A DNA stretch of 64,000 nt from Streptomyces sp. NBC_01775 (GCF_035917675.1 NZ_CP109104.1:4650001-4714000), one strand, 5' to 3'; shown: positions 8,231-17,711, numbered from the stretch's first letter. A program made the numbers and translations. The notes: generated by a model not told the origin, from the sequence alone.

Positions 8231-9714
8231 ACAAGCCCCTTCGCCGGATCGCGATCTTCTGCGGCCTGCTCGTGCTCGCCCTGCTGGTGCGGACGAACTG
8301 GCTCCAGTTCGTCCAGGCCGACGACCTCAAGACCGACTCGAAGAACCGACGCGTCGACATCGCGCGGTACGCCCAGCCGCGCGGCAACATCATCGTCGAC
8401 GGCAAGTCCATCACCGACTCGACGGGCGTCAGCGACGGCGGATACTCGGACTTCAAGTACAAGCGCACCTACAAGAACGGCAAGCTGTGGGCGCCCGTCA
8501 CCGGCTACGCCTCCCAGGCGTTCGGCGCCAACCAGCTGGAGAACCTGTACGACCCGATACTCACCGGCGACGACGACCGGCTCTTCTTCAACCGCACCAT
8601 CGACATGCTCACCGGCAAGCCCCAAAAGGGCGGCAACGTCGTCACGACGCTGAACGCCAAGGCGCAGAAGGCCGCCTACGACGGGCTCGGTGACAAGAAG
8701 GGCGCGGTCGCGGCGATCAACCCGAAGACCGGCGCCATCCTCGCGCTGGCCAACAAGCCGTCCTACGACCCGTCGGTCTTCGCGGGGAACAGCGAGAAGG
8801 ACAGCAAGTCCTACAACGCCCTCCAGAAGAAGAACGACAAGGACGACCCCACCCTCAACCGGGCGCTGCGCCAGACCTACCCGCCCGGCTCGACCTTCAA
8901 GGTCGTCACGGCGGCGGCGGGCCTGGAGAGCGGCAAGTACGACCTGGACTCCAAGACCGACTCGCCCGACCCGTACAAGCTGCCCCTCTCCACCACCCCC
9001 CTCGGCAACGAGGGCAACAACCCGGAGTGCAAGAACGGCAGCATCCGCGTCGCCCTCCAGTGGTCGTGCAACACCGTCTTCGCCAAGATGAGCGACGATC
9101 TGAGCAACGACGAGATGATGAAGCAGTCGGAGAAGTTCGGCTTCAACCGTCCGCTGGAAAGCGGCGACCAGGACACCCCCGTCCGCCCGGCGGTCAGTGT
9201 CTATCCCAAGGACAACCGCCCGCAGAACGCCCAGGCCGGCATCGGCCAGGCGTCCAACCGCGCCACGCCGCTCCAGATGGCGATGGTCGCCTCGGCTGTC
9301 GCCAACGACGGCAAGCTGATGAAGCCCTACATGGTCGACCAGCTCGTCGCGCCGAACCTGAACGTCGTCGAGCAGACCAAGCCCAAGCAGCTGAGCGAGC
9401 CCGTCTCCGCCGAGAACGCCCAGAAGCTCCAGTCGGGCATGGAGACGGTCGTCAAGGAAGGCACCGGAAAGGCCGGCCAGATCCCCGGCGTCACCGTCGG
9501 AGGCAAGACCGGTACCGCACAGCACGGAGAGAACAACAAGGACAATCCGTACGCCTGGTTCATCTCCTACGCGAAGACGAGTGACGGATCTCCCGTCGCC
9601 GTCGCTGTCGTGGTGGAGAGTTCCGACACACTCCGCAGCGACATCGCGGGCGGCAAGCTCGCGGCGCCCATCGCCAAGGGCGTGATGGAAGCCGTCCTCG
9701 ACGGGAAGCAGTGA
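8227..9714 (+). CDS. pbpA: Class B penicillin-binding protein (transpeptidase)
   Basis: 495 residues. One N-terminal anchor (~7-20, IAIFCGLLVLALLVR), a dimerisation region, then the transpeptidase with S222-T-F-K in PPGSTFKVV, S280-C-N in WSCNTVF, and K427-T-G in VGGKTGTAQ. It cross-links new glycan outside the membrane and is the cognate partner of the preceding SEDS protein. The N-terminal part is short, as in mycobacterial PbpA. GTG at 8227 overlaps the upstream stop. Confidence 0.93.
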   Translation: MNKPLRRIAIFCGLLVLALLVRTNWLQFVQADDLKTDSKNRRVDIARYAQPRGNIIVDGKSITDSTGVSDGGYSDFKYKRTYKNGKLWAPVTGYASQAFGANQLENLYDPILTGDDDRLFFNRTIDMLTGKPQKGGNVVTTLNAKAQKAAYDGLGDKKGAVAAINPKTGAILALANKPSYDPSVFAGNSEKDSKSYNALQKKNDKDDPTLNRALRQTYPPGSTFKVVTAAAGLESGKYDLDSKTDSPDPYKLPLSTTPLGNEGNNPECKNGSIRVALQWSCNTVFAKMSDDLSNDEMMKQSEKFGFNRPLESGDQDTPVRPAVSVYPKDNRPQNAQAGIGQASNRATPLQMAMVASAVANDGKLMKPYMVDQLVAPNLNVVEQTKPKQLSEPVSAENAQKLQSGMETVVKEGTGKAGQIPGVTVGGKTGTAQHGENNKDNPYAWFISYAKTSDGSPVAVAVVVESSDTLRSDIAGGKLAAPIAKGVMEAVLDGKQ

Positions 9715-9865
9715 CGCGTACCAGCAGCACAGGTGACCCTGGTCACCACGGACACACCGAGCACGCAGGAGTGGCCGGGTAACGTATGCCGAGCAGCACA
9801 CCGCCGTGTCGCAGGCCGGACGTTCGACGCGCCGCGGCACGGAAGACCGGAGAGGGCTGGAGACT

Positions 9866-11815
9866 ATGGAAGAGCCGCGTCGCCTAGGCGGCCGGTACGA
9901 GCTGGGCTCGGTGCTCGGCCGGGGAGGCATGGCCGAGGTCTACCTCGCGCAGGACACCCGGCTGGGCCGCACGGTCGCGGTCAAGACGCTCCGCGTCGAC
10001 CTCGCTCGCGATCCGTCGTTCCAGGCCCGCTTCCGCCGCGAAGCCCAGTCCGCCGCCTCGCTCAACCACCCGGCGATCGTCGCGGTGTACGACACGGGCG
10101 AGGACTACGTGGACGGGGTCTCCATCCCGTACATCGTCATGGAGTACGTGGACGGCTCCACGCTCCGTGAGCTGCTCCACTCCGGCCGCAAACTGCTGCC
10201 CGAGCGCTCCATGGAGATGTGCGTCGGCATCCTCCAGGCCCTGGAGTACAGCCACCGCAACGGCATCGTCCACCGCGACATCAAGCCGGCGAACGTCATG
10301 CTGACGCGCAACGGCCAGGTCAAGGTCATGGACTTCGGCATCGCCCGCGCCATGGGCGACTCCGGCATGACCATGACGCAGACCTCGGCCGTGATCGGCA
10401 CCGCGCAATACCTCTCGCCCGAGCAGGCCAAGGGCGAGTCCGTCGATGCCCGCTCGGACCTGTATTCGACCGGCTGCCTGCTCTACGAGCTGTTGACCGT
10501 ACGGCCGCCGTTCATCGGGGACTCCCCGGTCGCGGTGGCGTACCAGCATGTGCGCGAGGAGGCGCAGCCGCCCAGCGCCTTCGATCCCGAGATCTCGCCC
10601 GAGATGGACGCGATCGTCATGCGGGCCCTGGTCAAGGACCCGGACTACCGCTACCAGAGCGCCGATGAGATGCGCGCCGACATCGAGGCCTGCCTCGACG
10701 GGCAGCCCGTCGCCGCCAGCGCGATGGGCGCCGCCGGGTACGGCTACCCCGAGGACCAGCCCACCGCGGCGATGCGCGCGCAGGACCCGCAGACCTCGAT
10801 GCTGCCGCCCATGCGCCCGGACGACGGCGGCTACTACGACGATCACCGCGGACGCCGCAAGCCGAAGAAGAGCCCGATCTCGACGATCCTGCTGGCGCTC
10901 GCGGTGATTCTGGTGCTCGTCGGCGCGATCTTCATCGGCAAGGCGCTGCTCAGCTCGCCGCCGGACTCCAACGAGGTGCCCGATGTGAAGGGGCTGTCCG
11001 TCTCGGAGGCCACCGACCGCATCGAGAACGCCGGGCTGAAGGCCAGCAAGGGCCAGAGCGAGTACTGCGGCGAGAAGAAGGAGATGGTCTGCAAGACCGA
11101 TCCCACCGCGGGCAAGGACGTCGACAAGGGCAGCACCGTCAGCCTGATCCTGTCCAAGGGTGCCGCGCCGCGCGCCGTCCCCGACGTCGAGGGCGAGGTC
11201 TACGCCGACGCCAAGCAGAAGCTGAGCGAGCAGGGCTTCAAGGTCAAGAAGAAGAAGCAGGAGTCCCAGCAGCCGGCCGGCAACGTCCTGGACCAGGACC
11301 CCGCCGCGGAGCAGAAGGTCCGGCGAGGCACCACGGTCACCCTGACGGTGGCCACCGAGTCCAAGCCGTCCGTCCCGAACGTCGTCGGCAAGAGCTTCGA
11401 CGAGGCGAACGCACAGCTCACCACGCTCGGCTTCAAGGTCAAGAAGGCGGAGGAGGAGGACGAGTCCAAGCCCGCCGGCACGGTCACCAAGCAGAACCCG
11501 GGTCCCGGCAAGCAGCCGGAGGGCACCGAGATCGAGCTGACCGTCGCCAAGGCACCTGCCGACCAGCCCGCCACCGTCCCGGACGTCACCAACAAGAAGC
11601 TCAGCGAAGCAAGGAGCGAGCTGAAGGGCGCGGGCTTCAACGTCGGCACCGTCCACGGGGACAAGAAGGGCAATGCCGTAGTCGTGTCCACCACCCCGCC
11701 CGCCAACTCCCAGGGCAAGAAGGGCGACAAGATCGACATCATCACCCGCCCGGCCGGCCCCGGTGACGGAGGGGACGACGGCGGCGGTGGCGGCTGGTTC
11801 GGCGGCGTTGGGTGA
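9866..11815 (+). CDS. pknB: PASTA-domain Ser/Thr protein kinase PknB
   Basis: 649 residues. Kinase domain ~8-275: glycine loop LGRGGMAEVY, catalytic K40 in VAVKTL, H136-R-D, D156-F-G, activation loop with MTMTQTSAVIGTAQYLSPEQ. A juxtamembrane linker precedes a membrane helix at ~338-360. Outside are four PASTA repeats (~370-436, 437-503, 504-571, 572-640), which bind muropeptides or lipid II, then a Gly-rich tail. The ATG at 9866 follows GGAG; an upstream in-frame start would add 20 unlikely residues. It ends the fhaA-pknB gene run. Confidence 0.95.
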   Translation: MEEPRRLGGRYELGSVLGRGGMAEVYLAQDTRLGRTVAVKTLRVDLARDPSFQARFRREAQSAASLNHPAIVAVYDTGEDYVDGVSIPYIVMEYVDGSTLRELLHSGRKLLPERSMEMCVGILQALEYSHRNGIVHRDIKPANVMLTRNGQVKVMDFGIARAMGDSGMTMTQTSAVIGTAQYLSPEQAKGESVDARSDLYSTGCLLYELLTVRPPFIGDSPVAVAYQHVREEAQPPSAFDPEISPEMDAIVMRALVKDPDYRYQSADEMRADIEACLDGQPVAASAMGAAGYGYPEDQPTAAMRAQDPQTSMLPPMRPDDGGYYDDHRGRRKPKKSPISTILLALAVILVLVGAIFIGKALLSSPPDSNEVPDVKGLSVSEATDRIENAGLKASKGQSEYCGEKKEMVCKTDPTAGKDVDKGSTVSLILSKGAAPRAVPDVEGEVYADAKQKLSEQGFKVKKKKQESQQPAGNVLDQDPAAEQKVRRGTTVTLTVATESKPSVPNVVGKSFDEANAQLTTLGFKVKKAEEEDESKPAGTVTKQNPGPGKQPEGTEIELTVAKAPADQPATVPDVTNKKLSEARSELKGAGFNVGTVHGDKKGNAVVVSTTPPANSQGKKGDKIDIITRPAGPGDGGDDGGGGGWFGGVG

Positions 11816-11823
11816 CCACCGTC

Positions 11824-11902
11824 GGTGACCCCCCTGGCTGAAGGCCGAAGGGGTCACCGCCCTGGCTGAAGACGGAGCCCCTCACTCTTGGTGGGGGGCT
11901 CC
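11824..11902 (+). terminator. Tandem terminator hairpins after pknB
   Basis: Two hairpins follow the pknB stop: GGTGACCCC at 11824-11832 pairs with GGGGTCACC at 11850-11858, and GGAGCCCC (11874) pairs with GGGGCTCC ending at 11902. They separate pknB from the convergent sortase operon, so they may work in both directions. The remaining ~160 bp to the sortase stop at 12064 hold no gene. Confidence 0.65.
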
Positions 11903-12063
11903 ACTCGTTGGACCTCGGGGTTCGGGGCGAGGCCCCGGAATCAATCCCGCCGCGACGGCTCGCACCCACCACGGAACAGGTTCCGGCGCCGAACAGGGTC
12001 CGGCGGAATCGGGGACGGCCTCAACCACAACGTCCGCCGGCAACCCACAACGCTCGCCGGCAA

Positions 12064-13047
12064 CTACCGAAGCTCGGCGGGGGGCGTGCGCTTGTCGTCG
12101 ACGTCCTCGGTGCGCACCAGCTCGCCCCACACCACGTAGCGGTAGCGCGAGGTGTAGACCGGGGTGCAGGTCGTCAGCGTGATGTAGCGGCCGGTCTTCT
12201 TCTTGCCCGACTCCTTGGGCACCGCGTCCAGCACATCGGTGTTGTACTTCGAGGTCTTCGGCAAGGTGGCGTAGACCTTGTAGACGAACCAGGTGTTCTT
12301 CGTCTCGAAGACGACGGAGTCACCCTTGTCGATCTTGTCGATGTTGTGGAACTTCGCGCCGTGCCCGTCGCGGTGCGCGGCGAGCGCGAAATTGCCCGAC
12401 TGGTCCTGCGGGAGCCCGGACTTGACCGGCTTCGTGTAGTAACCCGCGATGCCCTGGTTCAGCTCCTTGGGGTTGGTCCCCTTCTTGACCAGGATGTCGC
12501 GCGAGGACATCGACGGCACGTGCAGGAAGCCGATGCCGTCCTTCGTGTCCAGGTTTCCCGGGCCCCGGCCGGCGGCCCAGTGCTGGCGCACCCGGTCGCC
12601 CTCGCGCTTGGCCTGGCGGTCGGCGAGGACGTTCGTCCACCACAGCGAGTAGACGACGAACAGCGCGAGCACCAGGCCCGCGGTGATCAGCAGCTCGCCG
12701 AAGAGCCCGACGCCGATGGCGACAGCGCCCCGCCCGCCACGGGCTCCGGCCGCGGCGGGTATGCCGTCACCCCCGCTGCCGCCCTTGTCGGGGCCGCTGT
12801 CGCCGTCGCCGGGCCCGCCGTCGCCGCCGGACGCGCCGTCGTCGCCGGGTCCGCTCTCGCCGCCGGACGCGGCGGCCTCGTCGGCCTCGTCGGGCCCGCT
12901 GCCGTCTCCGGACCCGGCGGCCCCGTCCGGCGCGGAGGGCTCGTCGCCCTGGAGAGCCTCCTCCGGCCCCCGCCCCGCGGCCTCTTCATCCGCCCCGGCG
13001 GCCCGCCGGACGGCCCCCCGGGCAGACTCCCGCTCGCTCTTCGTCAC
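12064..13047 (-). CDS. srtE: Class E sortase (first of three)
   Basis: 327 residues. A long Gly/Asp/Ser-rich cytoplasmic N-terminus (~1-100), one membrane helix (~110-132, ending VVYSLWWTN), then the sortase barrel. Active-site residues are H225 in ALAAHRDGH, C294 in YITLTTCTP, and the Arg in YTSRYRYVVWG. Class E enzymes of high-GC actinobacteria cleave LAXTG motifs and attach chaplins and other proteins to the wall. GTG at 13047 follows GGAGGA by four bases. The product is probably membrane-anchored with its catalytic part outside. Confidence 0.92.
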   Translation of the reverse strand: MTKSERESARGAVRRAAGADEEAAGRGPEEALQGDEPSAPDGAAGSGDGSGPDEADEAAASGGESGPGDDGASGGDGGPGDGDSGPDKGGSGGDGIPAAAGARGGRGAVAIGVGLFGELLITAGLVLALFVVYSLWWTNVLADRQAKREGDRVRQHWAAGRGPGNLDTKDGIGFLHVPSMSSRDILVKKGTNPKELNQGIAGYYTKPVKSGLPQDQSGNFALAAHRDGHGAKFHNIDKIDKGDSVVFETKNTWFVYKVYATLPKTSKYNTDVLDAVPKESGKKKTGRYITLTTCTPVYTSRYRYVVWGELVRTEDVDDKRTPPAELR

Positions 13048-13123
13048 CAATTCCTCCCAGCCTCCGGCCGGGTGGTACCCCCAACCTCCGCCGCTTTCGT
13101 CCTGCCGCCCGCCGGCCGGTGGG

Positions 13124-14614
13124 TCAGTCGACGAGCGCGTCCGGCTTCCCCTTGCTCCGCGGACGCTCGTCGACCATTTTGCCCCAGACGATCAGACGGT
13201 ACTTCGACGTGAATTCCGGCGTGCACGTGGTCAGCGTGACGTAGCGGCCCGGCTCCGTGAAACCGGACTTCGGCGGAACCCGGTCGATCACCCCCGTATC
13301 GGACGGGGAGGTGGAGGGCAGCTGCCGGGTGACCTTGTACGTGTAGAACTTCGACTGGGTCTCGACCACGACCGTGTCGCCCGTCTCCAGCTTGTTGATG
13401 TAGCGGAACGGTTCGCCGTGGGTGTTGCGGTGGCCCGCGAGGGCGAAGTTGCCCTTGTCGTCCCAGGGCATCGCGGTCTTCAGCGGCTTCTTGTAGTAGT
13501 GCCCGACCATGCCCTTGTCCAGCACCGCGCTCTTGGAGACGCCCTCGGCGATGGGCGCGGTGACGTCGATCTTCGGGATGTGGATGATGGCGAAGCCCTG
13601 TCCCGGCTTGAAGGCGCCCGCCTTGCGCTCGGGATCCATGCCCTTCTTCTGCTGCTTGTCGTCCCACTGCTCCTGGAGGTCGTGAGTGGCCCCGCCCGCC
13701 TGCTGGTTCGCCCGTACGTTCGTCCACCACAGCTGGTAGGCGACGAAGAGCAGCATCAGCACGCCGAACGTGATGAAGACCTCACCGATGGCGCGGCTCG
13801 CGATGATCCCCGGCCCGGGCCGCAGCGCCCGTGCCGCCCTGCGGGCCTCCAGCCGGGTGGGCCCGGGCAGACGGTCGGCGTGCGCGCGGCCGGACGCCGG
13901 CGGGGCGGCAGCCGTTCGGGAGACCGCCCGGTGCGCCAGATCCGAGGCCTCGGGCCGCCGCAGCCCGACGGTCCCGCGATCCGGCTGCCCCGTCGTACGA
14001 GGAGGCGCGGGAGCGGGAGCCGGGGTGGGAGCGGGGACCGGCGCGGGTTCGGGCTCGCGCACGGGCGAAGCGGCCGGAGCGGGTGCCTGCGGCTGCTCGT
14101 ATGCCGGGGCCCCGTAGGAGGCCTGGGTCTGGGCAGGGGGCTCGTAGGACCCGTACGGCGACGGCTCGTACGTCGAGGTCTCGTACGCCTGTGTCCCGTA
14201 CCCCGACGCCCCGTAGGGGGGCTGCTGCGAGGGCTGCTGCGCGAACGCCGGGGCGTCGTACGCCTGCGCGTACGGGTCCGCCTCGGGCTGCTGTTCGTAC
14301 GGCGCCGTGGCGTGAGGCCGCGCGGCACCCTCCTGCGCCCAGTACGGCAGGTCGGAGGAGGCCTCCTCCTGCGCCCAGTACGGTATGTCGGATTCCGGCA
14401 CCGGCTCCGGCCCAGGGGCGGGCGTCGGGCCGGGGGCGCGCTGACCGGGCAGGGGGTCGGTCAGCGGATCGTAGAGCGCGTCGACAGCGGCGCGGTACGG
14501 GTCGTAGTCCTGGTCGTGCCCTGACCCGGGCTCCGCCCCGGAGGTGCCCCGACCCGACTCCGTCCGGGAGGTGCCCCCGCCGCCCTCGGCACCGTCCCCG
14601 TAGCCGGTGGTCAC
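13124..14614 (-). CDS. srtE: Class E sortase with long disordered N-terminus (second of three)
   Basis: 496 residues. Residues 1-~270 are a low-complexity cytoplasmic region rich in Tyr, Gln, Pro and Ala with repeated PYWAQE, YEQ and PYG units. A membrane helix at ~285-305 (EVFITFGVLMLLFVAYQLWW) precedes the catalytic barrel with AGHRNTHGEPF, YVTLTTCTPEF and the catalytic Arg in TSKYRLIVWG. It resembles the adjacent sortase closely over the barrel, so they are tandem paralogues. The GTG start overlaps the stop of the amidotransferase gene (GTGA at 14611-14614). Confidence 0.92.
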   Translation of the reverse strand: MTTGYGDGAEGGGGTSRTESGRGTSGAEPGSGHDQDYDPYRAAVDALYDPLTDPLPGQRAPGPTPAPGPEPVPESDIPYWAQEEASSDLPYWAQEGAARPHATAPYEQQPEADPYAQAYDAPAFAQQPSQQPPYGASGYGTQAYETSTYEPSPYGSYEPPAQTQASYGAPAYEQPQAPAPAASPVREPEPAPVPAPTPAPAPAPPRTTGQPDRGTVGLRRPEASDLAHRAVSRTAAAPPASGRAHADRLPGPTRLEARRAARALRPGPGIIASRAIGEVFITFGVLMLLFVAYQLWWTNVRANQQAGGATHDLQEQWDDKQQKKGMDPERKAGAFKPGQGFAIIHIPKIDVTAPIAEGVSKSAVLDKGMVGHYYKKPLKTAMPWDDKGNFALAGHRNTHGEPFRYINKLETGDTVVVETQSKFYTYKVTRQLPSTSPSDTGVIDRVPPKSGFTEPGRYVTLTTCTPEFTSKYRLIVWGKMVDERPRSKGKPDALVD

Positions 14615-15291
14615 CCGGTGACCGTCCCCAGCCCGGCTGCCCGTGGCGCCCCTTCCTCCAGACGTGCCGCGCGCTCGACGGCGCCGGTGTCGCCGCACCG
14701 CACCAGCCAGTTGGCCAGCATCCGGTGGCCCCACTCGGTCAGCACCGACTCGGGGTGGAACTGCACTCCCTCGACGGGCAGTTCGCGGTGGCGCAGCCCC
14801 ATCACCAGCCGGCCGCCGTCCACGGAGGTGTCCGCGGGGCTGGTCCAGGCGGTGACCTCCAGCTCGTCGGGCACCGTGCCGGGACGCACGGCCAGCGAGT
14901 GGTAGCGCGTCGCGGTGAAGGGGGAGGGCAGCCCGGTGAAGACTCCCGCGCCCTCGTGGGAGACCGCGGAGGTCTTTCCGTGCAGCAGTTCGGGGGCGCG
15001 GTCGACAACGCCGCCGTAGGCGACGGCCATCGACTGCATGCCCAGGCAGACGCCGAAGACCGGGATGCCGTTCTCCGCGCAGTGCCGCACCATGCCGAGG
15101 CACACCCCGGCCTGCTCGGGCGCCCCGGGGCCGGGGGAGAGGAGCACGCCGTCGAAACTGTCCTGCGCATGGCGCGGTTCGACCTCGTCGTTGCGCACCA
15201 CCTCGCACTCGGCGCCGAGCTGGTAGAGGTACTGGACGAGGTTGAAGACGAAGCTGTCGTAGTTGTCGACGACCAGCACACGGGCGCTCAT
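14611..15291 (-). CDS. pabA: Aminodeoxychorismate/anthranilate synthase glutamine amidotransferase subunit
   Basis: 226 residues, a class I glutamine amidotransferase. VLVVDNYDSFVFNLVQYL is the family N-terminus; LLSPGPGAPEQAG is the oxyanion strand; the nucleophile Cys is in GVCLGMQSMA; the His-Glu of the triad are in EGVQFHPESVLTEWG. It supplies ammonia to a chorismate-utilising partner for p-aminobenzoate or anthranilate. No partner gene lies nearby, and the same isolated position by the sortases is usual in Streptomyces. ATGA overlap with the upstream small membrane gene. Confidence 0.92.
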   Translation of the reverse strand: MSARVLVVDNYDSFVFNLVQYLYQLGAECEVVRNDEVEPRHAQDSFDGVLLSPGPGAPEQAGVCLGMVRHCAENGIPVFGVCLGMQSMAVAYGGVVDRAPELLHGKTSAVSHEGAGVFTGLPSPFTATRYHSLAVRPGTVPDELEVTAWTSPADTSVDGGRLVMGLRHRELPVEGVQFHPESVLTEWGHRMLANWLVRCGDTGAVERAARLEEGAPRAAGLGTVTG

Positions 15292-15512
15292 GCGACGCCT
15301 CCCGCACCGGAACCGGCCACACCGCTCGCCCCGGTCGTTCCCACGGTCCCGGCCGCGCCGTCGACGGTCACGTCGTTGAACGGAAGCATCGGCTCCGCCC
15401 ATGGGAAGACGTACTGGAAGAGCAGAAAGACGACTCCGGCGACCAGCACCAGCGAAATCAGTGCGCGCACATACCCGTTGCCCGGCAGATGCCGCCAGAT
15501 CCAGCCGTACAT
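15288..15512 (-). CDS. Small membrane protein of the sortase/pabA cluster
   Basis: 74 residues. One hydrophobic helix (~19-36, ALISLVLVAGVVFLLFQYVF) followed by a short Gly/Ala/Thr-rich tail. It starts MYGWIWRHLPGN and has a GGGAGGAGAG ribosome site about 20 bases upstream. The stop overlaps the pabA start. I cannot assign a function; its constant place next to sortase and pabA suggests an envelope role. Confidence 0.75.
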   Translation of the reverse strand: MYGWIWRHLPGNGYVRALISLVLVAGVVFLLFQYVFPWAEPMLPFNDVTVDGAAGTVGTTGASGVAGSGAGGVA

Positions 15513-15589
15513 CCCGCGATGCCGTCCTCTCTCTCCTCCCACGCACCCCGCCGGGCACGCCTGCCGTTCAGCCACCCCAGAGTACGGCG

Positions 15590-16381
15590 TCAGCGGGTGA
15601 GCGCGTCCGGCTTCCCCTCAGCCGCCGGCCGGGTCGCGTCCAGTCGTGCCCACGCGATCAGCCGGTGGCTGCTGCCCCACTCTGGATCACAGGTCGTAAG
15701 AGTGAGGTAACGGCCGGGTCTGTCGAAGGGGGTTGCGGCCTTGTCGAGGGGCGCGGGGACGGAGTTGAGTACTCCGGTGTCGCTGGGCAGCGTGCGGTAC
15801 GGCGGCTTGGTGATGGTGTACGTGTACCAGGTCGCGCCGTCGGTGACGATCACGGGATCGCCGGGCCGCAGCCGGGGGAAGTCCTTGAAGGGGTCGCCGT
15901 AGGTGCGACGGTGGCCCGCGACGGCGAAGTTGCCCTTCTGGCCCAGCCGCGCGGTGCGGGTGTAGTGGCCCAGCCCCTTGCGCAGGGTCCGGGTGCCGGT
16001 GTCCTGGAGGACGGGCTTGGACCAGTCCCGGCCGAAGCGAGGGATGTACATCACAGCGAAGGACCTGCCGTCCCGGTAGGTGCGCGCCGCCCCGGCCCGC
16101 TGCTGGTCCGCGCCGCCGCCCGCACCGCCCCGGTCCTGGCCGCCGGAGGAGCCCGAGGAGTCCGCCCCGTCCGTCCCGCCGTCGTCCCCCTGGGCGCCGC
16201 CGGCCACGGGACCGTCGGACCACTCCTTCTGGAGGCGCTCGATCTCACCGTCGGAGGCGCTGTCGGCGCGCAGTCCCGTCCAGTAGAGGACATAGACGAC
16301 GAACAGCACGATCAGGATGCCTACGGTGATGCACAGCTCACTGAAGCTTCTTACGACCGTCCGTAACGCCACCGCCGTCAC
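15590..16381 (-). CDS. Class E sortase (third of three)
   Basis: 263 residues. A short N-terminus goes straight into a membrane helix (~14-34, ELCITVGILIVLFVVYVLYW), followed by an acidic Gly/Ser linker (~45-95) and the sortase barrel. The catalytic His is in AVAGHRRTYGDPF, the Cys in YLTLTTCDPEW, and the Arg in SSHRLIAWARLD. The residue after the Cys (D instead of T-P) and the SSHR context differ from the other two sortases, so its substrate may differ. It sits between the small membrane protein and the DUF881 gene. GTG start at 16381 behind GGAAG. Confidence 0.88.
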   Translation of the reverse strand: MTAVALRTVVRSFSELCITVGILIVLFVVYVLYWTGLRADSASDGEIERLQKEWSDGPVAGGAQGDDGGTDGADSSGSSGGQDRGGAGGGADQQRAGAARTYRDGRSFAVMYIPRFGRDWSKPVLQDTGTRTLRKGLGHYTRTARLGQKGNFAVAGHRRTYGDPFKDFPRLRPGDPVIVTDGATWYTYTITKPPYRTLPSDTGVLNSVPAPLDKAATPFDRPGRYLTLTTCDPEWGSSHRLIAWARLDATRPAAEGKPDALTR

Positions 16382-16406
16382 TCACTTCCGACGCTCGCCG
16401 ACTCGC

Positions 16407-17144
16407 TCACCCCACGGGCTTGGCCTGCCGGAGATCCACTGTGCCGGAGTAACCCGGAAGAGTCACCGACTTCTTCTCATCGACTTTCCAGCCGAGGCCG
16501 TACGCGTCCACGTATTCCAGGTAGTTGCGGATCGCGGGGGCCTTGTCGAGCGCGGTGCGCAGCTTGTCCCGGTCGCCGACGGCGGTGACGGTGTAGGGCG
16601 GGGAGTAGACCCGGCCCTGGAGGATCAGGGTGTTGCCGACGCAGCGCACGGCGCTGGTGGAGATCAGCCGCTGGTCCATGACCTTGATGCCCTCGGCCCC
16701 GCCCTTCCACAGGGCGTTGACGACAGCCTGGAGATCCTGCTGGTGGATGACCAGATCGTTGGGCTCGGGGTCGGGCAGCCCGGGTACTTTGGCGGTCGCG
16801 TTGGTCGGCGCGTCGTCCAGGGTGACGGCGAGGCCGTCGCCGGAGACCTTCTTGAGGCCCGCGCGCTTCTCCAGCGAACTGAGCCTGCGCTTCTGCCCGG
16901 CCGTGCTGCCGTCGTCCCGCTGCGCGAGGGCGTCGACCTGGCGGCGCAGGGCCGCGGCCGAGCTGTCGAGGCCGGCGTTCTTCCTGCTGCGGTCCTGGAC
17001 GAGATCCGAGAGTCGCAGCATCGAATCGTCGCTGCGGATGTTCGTCCCTTGCGCCGTGTTGAAGCTGACCCAGAAGATGAGTCCTGCCAGGGCGAAAACC
17101 CCGATTGCGGCCAGCCGCGCAGGCCGGATGAGCGATCTCGTCAC
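16407..17144 (-). CDS. DUF881-family membrane protein
   Basis: 245 residues. An N-terminal membrane helix (~11-30, [18 protein letters not shown]), a coiled-coil segment (~45-95, rich in Arg/Leu/Asp), then the extracytoplasmic DUF881 domain with [35 protein letters not shown] (split) and [25 protein letters not shown]881 proteins sit beside crgA/divIVA/ftsZ-type loci in actinobacteria and Firmicutes and are thought to act in division or envelope growth. It is divergent from crgA with a 101-bp gap. GTG start at 17144. Confidence 0.87.
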   Translation of the reverse strand: MTRSLIRPARLAAIGVFALAGLIFWVSFNTAQGTNIRSDDSMLRLSDLVQDRSRKNAGLDSSAAALRRQVDALAQRDDGSTAGQKRRLSSLEKRAGLKKVSGDGLAVTLDDAPTNATAKVPGLPDPEPNDLVIHQQDLQAVVNALWKGGAEGIKVMDQRLISTSAVRCVGNTLILQGRVYSPPYTVTAVGDRDKLRTALDKAPAIRNYLEYVDAYGLGWKVDEKKSVTLPGYSGTVDLRQAKPVG

Positions 17145-17245
17145 CGTACCCTTGTCTCCCTCCGCCCTGGGGAAGCACTACGCTAACGGACCACCGTCCC
17201 GTGGGCCGTACGGCGGTCAGCAGCGCATCGACAGGAGAGTCTCTC

Positions 17246-17509
17246 GTGCCGAAGTCACGGATCCGGAAGAAAGCGGACTTCACGCCCCCGCCGGAGAAGA
17301 AGGCCACCACCATCGACCTCCGAGGTGGCGGTGGCCGCCGTTGGGTGGCCCCGCTGATGCTGGCCATGTTCGGCATCGGGCTTGCCTGGATCGTCGTGTT
17401 CTATGTCACGGACGGTTCCCTGCCCATCCACTCGCTGGGCAACTGGAACATCGTGGTCGGCTTCGGCTTCATCGCGACCGGATTCGTGGTCTCCACCCAG
17501 TGGAAATAA
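17246..17509 (+). CDS. crgA: Cell division protein CrgA
   Basis: 87 residues: a basic N-terminus ([19 protein letters not shown]), then two membrane helices (~34-53 and ~63-83). This is the compact two-helix architecture of CrgA, which in Streptomyces coordinates growth and cytokinesis in reproductive aerial hyphae and interacts with the FtsZ/PBP machinery in mycobacteria. GTG at 17246 lies behind AGGAGAG. The frame extends 15 codons upstream without family similarity. Confidence 0.93.
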   Translation: MPKSRIRKKADFTPPPEKKATTIDLRGGGGRRWVAPLMLAMFGIGLAWIVVFYVTDGSLPIHSLGNWNIVVGFGFIATGFVVSTQWK

Positions 17510-17512
17510 GAG

Positions 17513-17711
17513 TTATCCACAGGCTGATCCACAGCCTTGGAAAACTCACAAGATCTGTGGATAACTTTCCGGGTGTTGACGCCGATGTGACCGGGGCTCC
17601 GCCGAAGAGAGCCCTGGTCACCCCCGTAACCCCAAGGGAAACGCACTCCTGAGCGATTGTGGGGGCGGGCGGGGCGCTCCATACACAAGATCCCGTACAC
17701 GCTGTGGACAA
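17513..17711. promoter_or_regulatory. DnaA-box group downstream of crgA
   Basis: Three strong boxes in 200 bp: TTATCCACA at 17513-17521, TGTGGATAA (its reverse) at 17556-17564, and TGTGGACAA (reverse of TTGTCCACA, the streptomycete consensus) at 17703-17711. A weaker TGATCCACA lies at 17525-17533. The 296 bp between crgA and the rhomboid gene hold no other gene. Expected role is DnaA binding outside oriC, either titration or transcriptional control. Confidence 0.6.
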
